From Paramecium sonneborni (Eukaryota > Ciliophora > Oligohymenophorea > Peniculida > Parameciidae): a stretch of DNA of 15,662 nucleotides. The translations under genes and the position numbers were made by a program. The notes under the pieces were generated by a model that saw only the letters and a list, made by a program, of their open reading frames with translations, was not told the origin of the DNA and made no database searches. The stretch's first letter is position 1. Each line of letters starts with the position of its first letter. Positions 1 to 8,333 of this stretch are shown here, piece by piece. Where the stretch lies: the NCBI GenBank assembly GCA_905182985.1, contig CAJJDN010000051.1, forward strand, positions 563,571 through 579,232, read 5' to 3'.

Positions 1-246
1 TAAATATCTGATAGGAACTGATGGTAATTATTTATTAACTGAGTTTTAAATGCAATTTTGAACTAATGAAAGTAAATCTTCAAATTTTATATTATTATAG
101 CATTGATGAAAAAGTGCGAAAAAAGAAATAAGAGAAATTATTTATAAAGAGATAACATTCCTAGGAGAGCTTTGTTTAGTACTAAATAAAAATAATTTGA
201 GAAATTATTAATTTATAAGTTCAATATCTATCCAAATAAATTAATT

Positions 247-1185
247 TCAAGAAAAAGACTTATAGATAAGTAATTATCTTTCAATTAATTATTTATATAA
301 ACCATTTTTTTCTATTAATTCTTGATGCTTTCCTTATTCAACTATTTATCCATTTTAAACAACAATTATTTTGTTTGAATTAATTACAGTGGTTAATTTA
401 AACAAACTATAGTTTCCAATCCATCTGGAAATTTTGAAGCATTAGCTAATTTCATATCATTATTAATATTTTCTTATGTAAAAAATATCTACACCATATA
501 TATATTATCTTTCAAAGTACCAGAAAACAAAGTTGGCTCCAACACAACAAATCCTATTGTTTTATGAAGCTACTAGAAAATTGTATTCCTTGATATCAAT
601 ATTATCAAACAAGATAGAGCCATTTGCACTATGATAAAATCTCTATAACAATTAAACAATAGTAGACTTTCCACTACTGCTTGTCCAACAATTGCTACAA
701 CTTCACGTTAATTAAGATCTAAGTTAATTTATTTTAAACTCATCACATTATTTTAGTTGGATAACAAAAATGTCACATCTTATATATAGATTTACCTAGA
801 TATATTTAAAGCATCCAAAGAACCATTACGGATCTTTAAAGTATGATCTATTATATCAAAATTCTTTTCAGCTACTGCAACTGCAGAAACCATCTCGTTC
901 ATTGTAGTACGTAAAGACAAAAGAGAAACTAATTACAAATGATATTATACTTGTAATAGTTAAAGTATATAATACAAAAGAACTTAAATATCTATTGTTG
1001 ATTATCCATCAATTATTAGGCTTCCACCATAATATAAAATAGCTAATATAATAGCTTATGCTTAAAAAATTTCAATAGCCATAAATTAACTTCTTAGAGT
1101 ACTATAGCTATTTTATATGAGTTATCTTATAATCCTCATTTTATTCAAGACTTCTGAAGCTATTTAAGTAGATTAAATTATGGAT
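247..1185 (-). pseudogene. ABC transporter (ABCB/MDR-type) remnant lacking signature and Walker B
   Basis: Would be an ATP-driven membrane exporter. Read on the minus strand with TAA/TAG as Gln, the upstream part (about 850-1185) resembles the end of an ABC-B transmembrane domain: STQIASEVLN, then YYGGSLIIDGQSTI, SFVLYTLTITSIISF and NEMVSAVAVAEK. The nucleotide-binding domain follows: YPTK-like strand, LNQREVVAIVGQ, then SSGKSTIVQLLQRFY (Walker A, about 655-695), LEPTLFSGTLKDNIY and PDGLETIV. The frame then jumps near 395-406 to LTTVINSNKIIVVQNGQ and IVEQGKHQELIEKNGLYKQL, ending at TGA 247-249. The LSGGQ signature, Walker B, D-loop and H-loop are missing, roughly 80-90 residues by family comparison. 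Walker A itself lacks one base, and several other one-base shifts are present, some in homopolymers. The deletion makes this a pseudogene whatever the read quality. Family call is firm; transported substrate is unknown. Confidence 0.88.
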
Positions 1186-2683
1186 CAACTCCCAAATGAC
1201 ATGTTTATTGTTTTGGGATGAATGTCCATTTGAATCAACCACTCCAAAATATTCCAGAGCTGATGGGAAATCATCATAACAAATTTCTTTTTATTCTGTA
1301 AATAGTGCTTCTTATTTATATTATTTATTTAGTCTTTACGTCAAGAACATAGGTAGCTGGTTATTAAACCTTATCTAATAATGCTTTAATATTTTATTGA
1401 ACTCATGCATATACAGCTTAATCTTTCTTTGAATATCCAAAGTATACAAAAGAACCATTTAAAGTTTCTGTTCTTATATTCAATGTTCTTAAAATGGTTC
1501 AAATTACCAGCGCCATTCATATTAGTTTATGGATAAGTTGGTATATGCAAGTTACCAAATTCAATCCATCCTGAAAATGTTCTATCTCCTAAGAATTAAT
1601 CTTTTGATGTGTCTTTGATTGTTACTCTGAATAAGTTAAACTAAGCATTAAGACTAGGTCCATCCCTCTTTTTTTTTTACCATCATCTGAACGAATATTC
1701 TTATGGTTATTTTTTATCATCCCATCAAAATTTTCTTTGTACTAAGTCATCTCCATATTTTATCTTTAGATTGGATCCTTTATGATTTGATTTGATTTTA
1801 ATGGAATTAATATTGATGATTGTGTTGAGAATGTGACTAATCTGAATTAGCCTTTAAATCCTGGATATCTCTTATTATCGTTCCCTCTTAATATGTATTT
1901 CAAGAATTTAACTGCTGGATGCATAGTCTTATGAGTTTTTAGATTGAATATTATCATCAAAATATTTGATAAATGCTAGAGCTTTATTTTCATCAGCGCT
2001 ATATGAATAATATATGAATGTTCACAATCCTTCAATATCTTCTGGGTTATTGATATTTTGTATTAAATTTACATTAACAGATGCAATACTGCAAGTTGTG
2101 AAATGATAAAATCTTTATTCTTATCAAATTGCTAATTTTCTATCTCCCATTGTATTATTATTTTAATGAAAAGCTATAATATTTATGTACTATAATTAAT
2201 TTTTAACAAAGAAAACAAAGTCTATATAACTTATCGATACTCCATAGAAATAAACAGATTCTTAAAGCGTCCAGTAATTATAGGTAGATTTTACATCTGA
2301 TGCAACTTATCTATCTACAATTAAGATTACCATAAATAATATTTCACCCAAAAGTAACATGATAAAACAATACAAATATATCATTATAAAAGCCATAGTG
2401 ATTAGTTTTCGTCTATATGATATATCTTAATTTGATTGAGTTACATCTTTACTAATTAAAGGTATTTGAGCCTTTTAGCATAGAGGTATAGCTTTTGGGA
2501 TTTCAGATGGGTTTCTGAGCAAGGAATAATTTAATTGATTGTGATAATAGGAACCATAAATAATTAGTATTTAATATTGAATAATGAGTAATTCGAACTC
2601 TAAAAAATATTAAGTTTAACATTTCAATTGATAATTAAGGGTTCTTGAAAAAATAGAATAGCAATAAGAGGAGATTGTTTTTT
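1186..2683 (-). pseudogene. Broken membrane/surface protein with three aromatic YFGYS-like motifs
   Basis: Family not recognised. The first frame is open from 2684 to the TGA at 2124-2126 (186 codons). It holds NPSEIPKAIPLCQKAQ, KDVTQSNQDISYRRKL and a strongly hydrophobic stretch starting MAFIMIYLYCFIMLLLG (ATG at 2396), which could be a signal peptide or membrane anchor. If the gene begins at that ATG, the upstream 96 codons are extra; no in-frame ATG lies upstream. After it come ESVYFYGVS, then in another frame TFIYYSYSADENKALAFIKY (about 1960-2020), then SFVYFGYSKKDQAVYA (about 1405-1455). These look like three copies of one motif. A tail with CYDDFPSALEYFGVVDSNG lies at 1230-1290. In-frame TGA codons at 2022-2024 and 1403-1405 and several frameshifts break it. 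It is followed directly, on the same strand, by the ABC remnant; a lectin/LamG-like fold is only a guess. Confidence 0.6.
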
Positions 2684-2835
2684 ATCAATAAAATATTTGC
2701 TATTCAATTGAAGAAAATATACTCACAATTATTATAAATAGAATTATTGATCATAATATATTGTAAAGTTATCTGTAATCACCTAATAAGGAAAGATCAA
2801 ATAGTATAGTTTATGTGAATAAGATTGTTCTTTGA
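2584..2835 (+). other. Weak candidate reading frame, possibly a degraded gene fragment
   Basis: With TAA/TAG as Gln, an ATG at 2584 opens a frame starting MSNSNSKKYQVQHFN, interrupted by TGA at 2629-2631 and then open for 67 codons to TGA 2833-2835. The second part (LRVLEKIEQQQEEIVFYQQN and on to SPNKERSNSIVYVNKIVL) has protein-like composition with charged and polar residues. No family is recognised. Its first 100 bases overlap the upstream end of the minus-strand frame described for 1186-2683. Frames of this length occur by chance in AT-rich DNA when only TGA is a stop, so this is weak. Confidence 0.2.
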
Positions 2836-3527
2836 TATGAGGCCTTATATAGAATACACATTATCTATTATTTCTTCCTAAAATTGTCAAAATTGAAAGT
2901 GATACAAAAATAGAGATGATCACAAAGTAAATATTTGAATAAGTTGTTGTTAGATTTATATAGTTTAATTTCCATTTCTCAAATTCAATTAAAAGTATTA
3001 TTTTCAAATTTGATTTTTAAATTCTTCATATGTATAAAAATAAACTGGTAAATAAGTATATTAAAAATCAAGAAAATTTTCAAATTATCCAAGTAGTAAT
3101 ATTATTAGGATTATTATTAATGAAACAAATTAAGCCTTGTAAAATTAAAGAAGGAATATCTTTCTATTATACAAATTAATTCTTTTTTGATTAAATTATT
3201 ATTATATTATGGGAAGTTATTATGAAATTTCCTAATTAATTTAAGTTGTTAAATTAGTAAGTGGATTTCTTGAAAAATTATGTGAAGAATTAATAGTATT
3301 GTAAAAGACATGTGCAGTCTCAAAATTAATCATAAAGTTTGTATTAAAAATAATAATCATCTTAATTTACTGATTGATAAATTTAATATCTGTATTATAG
3401 ATCATTACTTTATTTATATAGATTATCTAGAACATGATTAATTTGTATTAATTCGAATATCTTATAAACTTAAATTTTTCTAAGTTTTAATTAAATTGGG
3501 ATTCCTATTTTAAATATTTTTATAAAT
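2836..3527. other. AT-rich stretch without a supportable gene
   Basis: All six frames were considered with TGA as the only stop. Frames of 40-75 codons exist on the plus strand but consist of Ile/Leu/Lys/Asn/Gln runs with frequent TGA, and no motif or family resemblance was seen. Treat as spacer or fully decayed sequence. Confidence 0.5.
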
Positions 3528-3647
3528 ATGGGTTGTGATAACAATTAGTAAATAACTGATTTTTTAGATGAAGTTATTTAAATATTGAATTAAAATGATT
3601 CGGTGAAAAAAGGGAACAAAAGAGTAAGTAAAATTTATTAAGTTTGA
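3528..3647 (+). other. Short frame starting MGCDNN, possible truncated N-terminus
   Basis: ATG at 3528 opens 39 codons to TGA 3645-3647. The N-terminus MGCDNNQQITDFLDEVIQ would fit an N-myristoylation and palmitoylation signal (Met-Gly-Cys), as on membrane-anchored signalling proteins. A GTAAGT at about 3624 could be a donor site, but no continuing exon is seen before the convergent WD40 gene ends at 3744. It may be the 5' remnant of a lost gene or chance. Confidence 0.2.
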
Positions 3648-3743
3648 AATAATATTAATTATAATAATTAAATATTAAAATATACATGAAATCATATTAT
3701 ATTTTTTTTTTATAATTTTAAAATCATAAAACTCTAATTATCT

Positions 3744-5163
3744 TCATCTTAATTTACTACTAAGAGTCTCAATCCATCCTTATCTTAAAATAATTAAAAA
3801 AGGTCCACATGTTACACCAAATTCATTTACTATTTTTTCATTTAAATATATATCACCATTAAGTGGGCTTATTGATGTCGATATACACAATACATCTTCA
3901 CTAGTTGCTACTGATACTAAAAAAAACATCTTATTTAGTTAATATTATTCCATTTACAGAATCAATATGATCTTATAATTTCTTCATTATCATGACAGAA
4001 TAAGCATTCCAAAATGATAATTTACTATCTTCACGTCCACTAGTTAAAGTATGATCATCTAATAAATATAAAATATTTTTAATTATTTTTCCTTATCTTT
4101 TTAATTATTTAATCATGCTTCCAATCTTAATATCCCATATCTTTATCTCTTGATTACCAGTAATAACATATTATTATTCTTTTAAATCTATTCCTTATAC
4201 ATTTGTTCTTGAAGTTACATTGAAATCTCCTTGAGATCCTTTAAATATTCTCATACAAGTAATAGGCGGTTGTTTAGTTTAAATGGTAAAATATTATTCT
4301 TTATTTTATAAATCCAAAACTTAAACTAATCCATTTTTACTTCCAACTGCAATAACATTATCAGTTATTGCTTAAATACTTAATAAAGGATTATTTGATT
4401 AATATTTATATTCTAATTTTAATCCAAAATTTTTCATACTCTATCTTAATCCTAAACAATTAATCATATTAAATTTTTAAGATTTCAATTTATTCTAAAT
4501 TATCGTATTCAAGTTTTCCAATTCTTATAGATCTCTATCTCCTCCAATAGCATTTTAACGATTATTATTAATGGTAGTTTCAACCTTAGGTAATAATAAT
4601 TTATTTTCATAATTGTATTATGGAGCAATTTTCATAACATGATTTAATTCATTCTATTAATTTGATACAGAATTAATAAGTTATTATAAATATTGATCAT
4701 ATTTTAATTATAGATTTTCTGTGTGTCTATAACCTGGTTTATGTGTAATTTGATTATCCATATCTTCTGCCATAAAGATTAAGGTTTGTTTTATTAATTC
4801 AGAATCAATATTTGATAATCTTTATTTAATTAGACATTTCTCTTAATGTCCAATTAATTCAGTGACTTTATTTGGTATTGAAAATAATTAACTAGATGCA
4901 AGAGATGATTTCAAAGAACTTTTAATATATATAGATATTAAATATCAATTAGATTAAAAACGATCACAAGATCTATCTCTATTATCAATACTTCCAAATG
5001 TGATTCTATCATTTTTATGAACTGAACTTTATCTTTTAAGTTCAAATATTTATTCTTATAATCTAGATTCATTAAAATATGGATTTGAAGTTGGTTCAAG
5101 TTTTTACGATTCTCTTGCAACACTTTTAGCAAGATGTTACGTTATAAGTTAAGAATCTTTCAT
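3744..5163 (-). pseudogene. WD40-repeat protein, near-intact, with one internal TGA and one frameshift
   Basis: WD40 proteins form beta-propeller scaffolds for protein-protein contacts; the partner is unknown. ATG at 5163 (MKDSQLITQHLAKSV) opens a frame running to about 3926 with one in-frame TGA at 4945-4947, after 72 codons. The N-terminal 220 residues are charged and Gln-rich, helical in look (VTELIGHQEKCLIKQRL; ELIKQTLIFMAEDM). Propeller blades follow: ITDNVIAVGSKNGLVQVLDL, then YVITGNQEIKIWDIKIGS (Trp at 4135-4137), then DDHTLTSGREDSKLSFWNAY (Trp at 4009-4011). At a run of eight T (plus-strand A at 3919-3926) the frame shifts by one. Without the shift it stops at 3898-3900 after 420 codons. 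With it, the frame continues through SVATSEDVLCIS and NEFGVTCGPF to TGA 3744-3746. More than 25 in-frame TAA/TAG codons confirm the Gln code. It could be a real gene with one sequence error plus an unrecognised intron or nonsense codon, or an early pseudogene. Confidence 0.85.
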
Positions 5164-5310
5164 TGTTTCTTTTGAAATTTTATTTTAAGCTTTTTATTAA
5201 ATGATAAGAAATATCTTAATTAAAGGAGAAAATGTTTTAATGGATCATTTTAATAAAATAGAATAAGCTAAGATATTTTAAAATTATATAAACTCTTGGG
5301 AACACTTAAA
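5164..5310. promoter_or_regulatory. Divergent intergenic region between the WD40 and Nudix genes
   Basis: These 147 bases separate the minus-strand start of the WD40 gene (ATG at 5163) and the plus-strand start of the Nudix gene (ATG at 5311). A shared bidirectional promoter of this size is usual for compact ciliate genomes. No specific promoter motif was identified; assignment rests on position only. Confidence 0.4.
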
Positions 5311-5890
5311 ATGTTGAAATCAAATAAATAGAATAACTACATGTTTGAATAAAATGTTGGCTTTATTAATTTAGTTGTGGATACATATCTAAATGGAATC
5401 AAATTACCAGGCTTTGCATTTTCAAGAGGAGATGCTGTAGCAATCCTTCTTTTAGTCAATAAGAAAATGGTGCTTACATAATAATTTAAAGTACCTGTTA
5501 GTATATTCACAATAGAAGCACCTGCTAGGATGATGGATGAATAAGGTGATTTTGGATGAATAAGGTGATTTTGGATGAATAAGGTGATTTTGGTGGAGTA
5601 GCTGCAAAAGAGATCAAAAAAGAAAAGGAATCTAAATTTAATATAATGAAATGCTTTTTTTATAAGATATTTTAGTATCTCCAAGAGGAAATGATGAAGT
5701 TATTCATTTATTTGATGATGAAAAAGTATGGAATAAAAATAATTAGATGAATTATGTAAGAAAACACATGGAGCAAAAGGAGAAGGAGTAATAATCAAAG
5801 ATTTTTCTTGGGAAAATGTATTAAAACATAAGATTTTAAGTTAATGGTTAATTGATGATAGGAAATATTCTAAAGTAAACAAAAATTTAT
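5311..5890 (+). pseudogene. Nudix hydrolase (NUDT14 / ADP-sugar diphosphatase-like), disrupted
   Basis: Proteins of this group hydrolyse ADP-ribose or ADP-sugars to AMP and sugar phosphate. From ATG 5311 the frame reads GIKLPGFAFSRGDAVAILLL, then VLTQQFKVPVSIFTIEAPAR, then MMDEQGDF, and stops at TGA 5557-5559. After a tripled 19-bp unit the Nudix box continues in another frame as GDFGGVAAKEIKKEKE. Later frames give ILVSPRGNDEVIHLFDDEK, then THGAKGEGVIIKDFSWENVL and LKHKILSQWLIDDRKYSK. The order (N-terminal RG-A-A strand, PA-M Nudix entry, SPRG-DE strand, HG-GE-I loop) matches the plant and animal NUDT14-type family. The catalytic box is also worn: REUxEExG appears as KEIKKEKE, so a metal-binding Glu is Lys and the final Gly is lost. 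At least two further frameshifts follow. An inactive gene copy is the best reading. Confidence 0.82.
5535..5593 (+). repeat. 19-bp unit tandemly tripled inside the Nudix box
   Basis: The unit GGATGAATAAGGTGATTTT occurs three times head to tail (5535-5553, 5554-5572, 5573-5591) followed by GG. Two extra units add 38 bases, which shifts the frame by two and creates the TGA at 5557-5559. Removing two units restores MMDEQGDFGGVAAKE as a continuous reading. Confidence 0.95.
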
Positions 5891-6540
5891 AGATTTTAAA
5901 ATTTAAATTTAAGTATTGTAAATATTAAAATAAGTTTATCATAAATGTAATTTTCTCCATTTTCAATTCATTCTCTATAATAAAATACTATAAAAATATA
6001 TGATTCAGTTATTTTTGTTCTTGAATAACATATTTTTTAGTAATAATCCATCTTCTAATTTTAATAAAGGGGTTATACTTTTAAAACTAATTTAATTATT
6101 TGAATTATTTGAATTATTTTGAAATCTAAAATATCATAAAGATCTATGATCGGATAAATTGAAACTTTCTAACTATCAATACTATTAGATTATTGGGTTT
6201 TAGTATATTATATAAATGAAGATTCTGTGTTAAAAAATTTATTAGGATAATTGTGAAATTAGAAAAATATTTTACCTTTTTTGTTGTAATATTGAAGTTT
6301 ATTATTTAAACAATAAAAATTCGAATAGATAATTATTGCTATACTAATTGTATATAAACTTTCAACAAAACTAATTATGATATCAATTTCATAAGTATTG
6401 ATAAATAAATACAATTGATCTTTAAAATAGAGCATTTGAATTTAAATATATAAGTATAAGACAGTTTTTTAAAATTTTGTTACTAAATATCAGAATTTGA
6501 GATATGGTAAATTATAAATAATTTAAATTTTATTGGCAAC
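5891..6540. other. AT-rich spacer with no supportable gene
   Basis: A plus-strand frame without TGA continues from the Nudix tail to 6001-6003, but its composition past about 5890 is not protein-like. A short tandem of the type TATTTGAAT (about three units) lies at 6095-6120. Nothing else was recognised on either strand. Confidence 0.5.
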
Positions 6541-7057
6541 ACATAAAAAACAAGAAAACTCACTTATAACGTTCGCTTTTTTCCTGATAAATCTAATTCA
6601 AATAATTTAGTCAAGACACGAAGCACATTAATTTTACCTTCTCATAGATTAAATCCGAATTAATAAATTAGGAAGCATCAATGAAAAAACCTTTATTGTC
6701 TCGTTGTGGTAGTATGGGTATGCGAACTTAATCGCCATACTCTGATACCTTAACAAAATTATAAGAAATAGAAAATGATATTCAATATACTGAAGTAGAG
6801 ACTATTAGTATAGATAAATAATAGAAATGGAGAAAAGCTTTAGTTGATCAATGTGAATTAATGGAAGAGTAATTAGGAAAGAAGGAGAGGGATTTTCATA
6901 AATATGCATCTAATAAGTACCTCATACTGAAATGATAGAAAGAAAAGTAGCTGAGGAAATTTTAAATAGAGAAAAATTATAAGCTTAGATGATTAAATAT
7001 TAAGAATAAGAAATCAATTAATTACTTTAAAAGATATAGGTGTTGCAAGAGAAATGA
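6541..7057 (+). pseudogene. Coiled-coil protein fragment, frameshifted
   Basis: Family not recognised. Three frames join into one plausible protein. The first (6541-6681) reads QKTRKLTYNVRFFPDKSNSN and TRSTLILPSHRLNPNQQIRK and has no visible start. A one-base loss in an A run just before 6675 shifts to the second (6681-6935, ATG 6681): MKKPLLSRCGSMGMRTQSPY, then DTLTKLQEIENDIQYTEVE and MEEQLGKKERDFHKYASNK. A further shift near 6916 gives the third (6917-7057): VPHTEMIERKVAEEILNREK and MIKYQEQEINQLLQKIQVLQ, closed by TGA 7055-7057. The second and third parts have the Leu/Ile/Glu/Lys spacing of a coiled coil. The break at 6916 could be an undetected intron. The segment from 6739 on recurs at 14886. 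Confidence 0.6.
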
Positions 7058-7165
7058 GGATCTTATTTTTATATAATTTATATTTTCCATTAAATTATCA
7101 TAAAAATAATTTTTAAATTTATGTAAGTTTTATCTCTATAGAAGCTTGTGTTTTCTGCACAATAA
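7058..7165 (+). other. Spacer with a candidate 19-nt intron (7123-7141)
   Basis: Bases 7123-7141 read GTAAG...CTATAG, 19 nt long, which fits the very short GTA...TAG introns of Paramecium. Splicing it would place KLVFSAQQ in frame just ahead of the ATG at 7166. The upstream exon would have to start after TGA 7055-7057, and its sequence (YFYNLYFPLNYHKNNFQIY) is not convincing. The element could also be 5' untranslated sequence. Confidence 0.35.
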
Positions 7166-8332
7166 ATGGCTTAGAAAGAACATTTTGCTGGTAAGTGGGA
7201 TGTCCTAGTAGACATTTTTTATAAATGTCTTCAATTATACAAATATAATAGAACTGCTTTAATAACTGAAAGTAAACCAACATTTAATATAGAGTTTTAT
7301 CCGTCCATAAAAAATGAAAAAAATCTTTTGAATTATGCAATGCGACTTTACCTTTATTTACCTTAAGTTTTTTGTAATTAGGCACAATTTTATGAGTTTA
7401 GTAGGGTATTTTTGTTTTTATGCATTTTGATATTTATTCAATCTGATTACATTGTTATATTAAATTGGCAGAAGAAAGAAGTAAAACATATAGATATCAT
7501 GTCAATTTTGTAAGATTTATATAGTTATTATTATATTATAAATTATATACATATATATTTTATTATAGCAGAGAAATTATTATTAGAGACAAAGACTGTT
7601 TTACATTATAAGTAGTATAATGCTGAATAATAATTAAAGAAAACATTTTATTCATGCTCTCATTCTATCTCTAAAAATATAAAAATTTTAGATTTGAACT
7701 TGAATTTTGTTTAATGAAGGCTATAGATAATGTGTTAAGATCTTTAGTAGATTATTAGAAGATTGTAATCCAAAATCTAAGGTACTGTAAAAAATAAGGG
7801 ATTAAGCTAAATGTTTTTTAATTTAAAAGGAAATTATATAATTAACCAAGTAATTCCAAATCCATAAATGAGAATTACTTAAATTAAAATGTTGGCTGAG
7901 AAAATGAAATAAACATATTAAAAATGATAGTATAATTTCTTATTTAAAAAAAAAAACATTTTAGGGATATTGAATAAATTTGTATAGTTATAGATTAATA
8001 GATTGATTAGCAATAATAATAATAATAAGGAAATGATTTAACAATAAAGATAATTAGAAATTATTTAAGAAGAAAATGAATAAAATCTTACTCCTAAATA
8101 ATAATTAAAATCTCATTTTTCAGCATGTAGTGATTCAGAATTTTAAACATTATAAGAAGATTGTTCAAAAACAATAACTTAAATTATATAAAATTCTCTT
8201 GCTCAATCTTTAAGTTAAGCTGATATTAAGTAAATTCTTGAACCTGAATAATAAATCTCATTACAACATCGTTAATCAGTTGATATCAATTAATAAATAG
8301 TATAATATACTGAAGAGACAACTAAAAAATTT
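7166..8332 (+). pseudogene. START-domain protein, copy 1: 5' and middle part, cut by N at 8333
   Basis: ATG 7166 opens 183 codons without TGA to 7715-7717: MAQKEHFAGKWDVLVDIFYK, then YNRTALITESKPTFNIEFYP and NLLNYAMRLYLYLPQVF, later EKLLLETKTVLHYKQYN. The next pieces shift frame: MKAIDNVLRSLVDYQKIVIQ, then MRITQIKMLAEKMKQTYQK with TGA near 7925. A long Gln/Asn-rich frame follows (NKFVQLQINRLISNNNNNKE; ENEQNLTPKQQLKSHFSACS; DCSKTITQIIQNSLAQSLSQ), which in the other copies leads into a START domain. That all pieces are one gene is inferred from order and strand. A 59-nt GTAAG...TAG stretch at about 7509 could be an intron, but reading through is at least as good. Confidence 0.6.
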
Positions 8333-8333
8333 N
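8333..8333. other. Single N at a contig join
   Basis: The base before the N continues in sequence at 9464, and the base after it repeats sequence from 7203. The N therefore joins two pieces that overlap by 1130 identical bases; it is not a true gap of one base. Confidence 0.9.

Larger units (their letters stand above)
6739..8332 (+). repeat. Repeat block, copy 1 (left end inside the coiled-coil gene)
   Basis: Bases 7203-8332 recur at 8334-9463, bases 7336-8332 recur at 10270-11266, and bases 6739-7515 recur at 14886-15662. All stretches compared by eye were identical, including the run of eleven A near 7936. The copy ends at the single N at 8333. Confidence 0.93.

Noticed and set aside
1..246. 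Gene downstream of the ABC remnant
   Set aside because: No frame with recognisable motif or protein-like composition was seen; it is AT-rich flank.
4920..4975. Intron removing the WD40 TGA
   Set aside because: No GTA...TAG pair around 4945 gives a frame-preserving splice; the candidates are 43 or 49 nt with a poor acceptor.
4938..5132. Minus-strand 64-codon frame under the standard code
   Set aside because: It lies in another frame of the WD40 gene; the frame from ATG 5163 with TAA/TAG as Gln is the coherent one.
5337..5684. Minus-strand open frame of 115 codons
   Set aside because: It is antisense to the Nudix coding sequence, whose plus-strand reading has clear family motifs.
7509..7567. 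59-nt (or 15-nt) GTAAG...TAG intron in the 183-codon frame
   Set aside because: Removing 59 nt loses the downstream frame, and the 15-nt version is in frame either way, so neither is supported over reading through.
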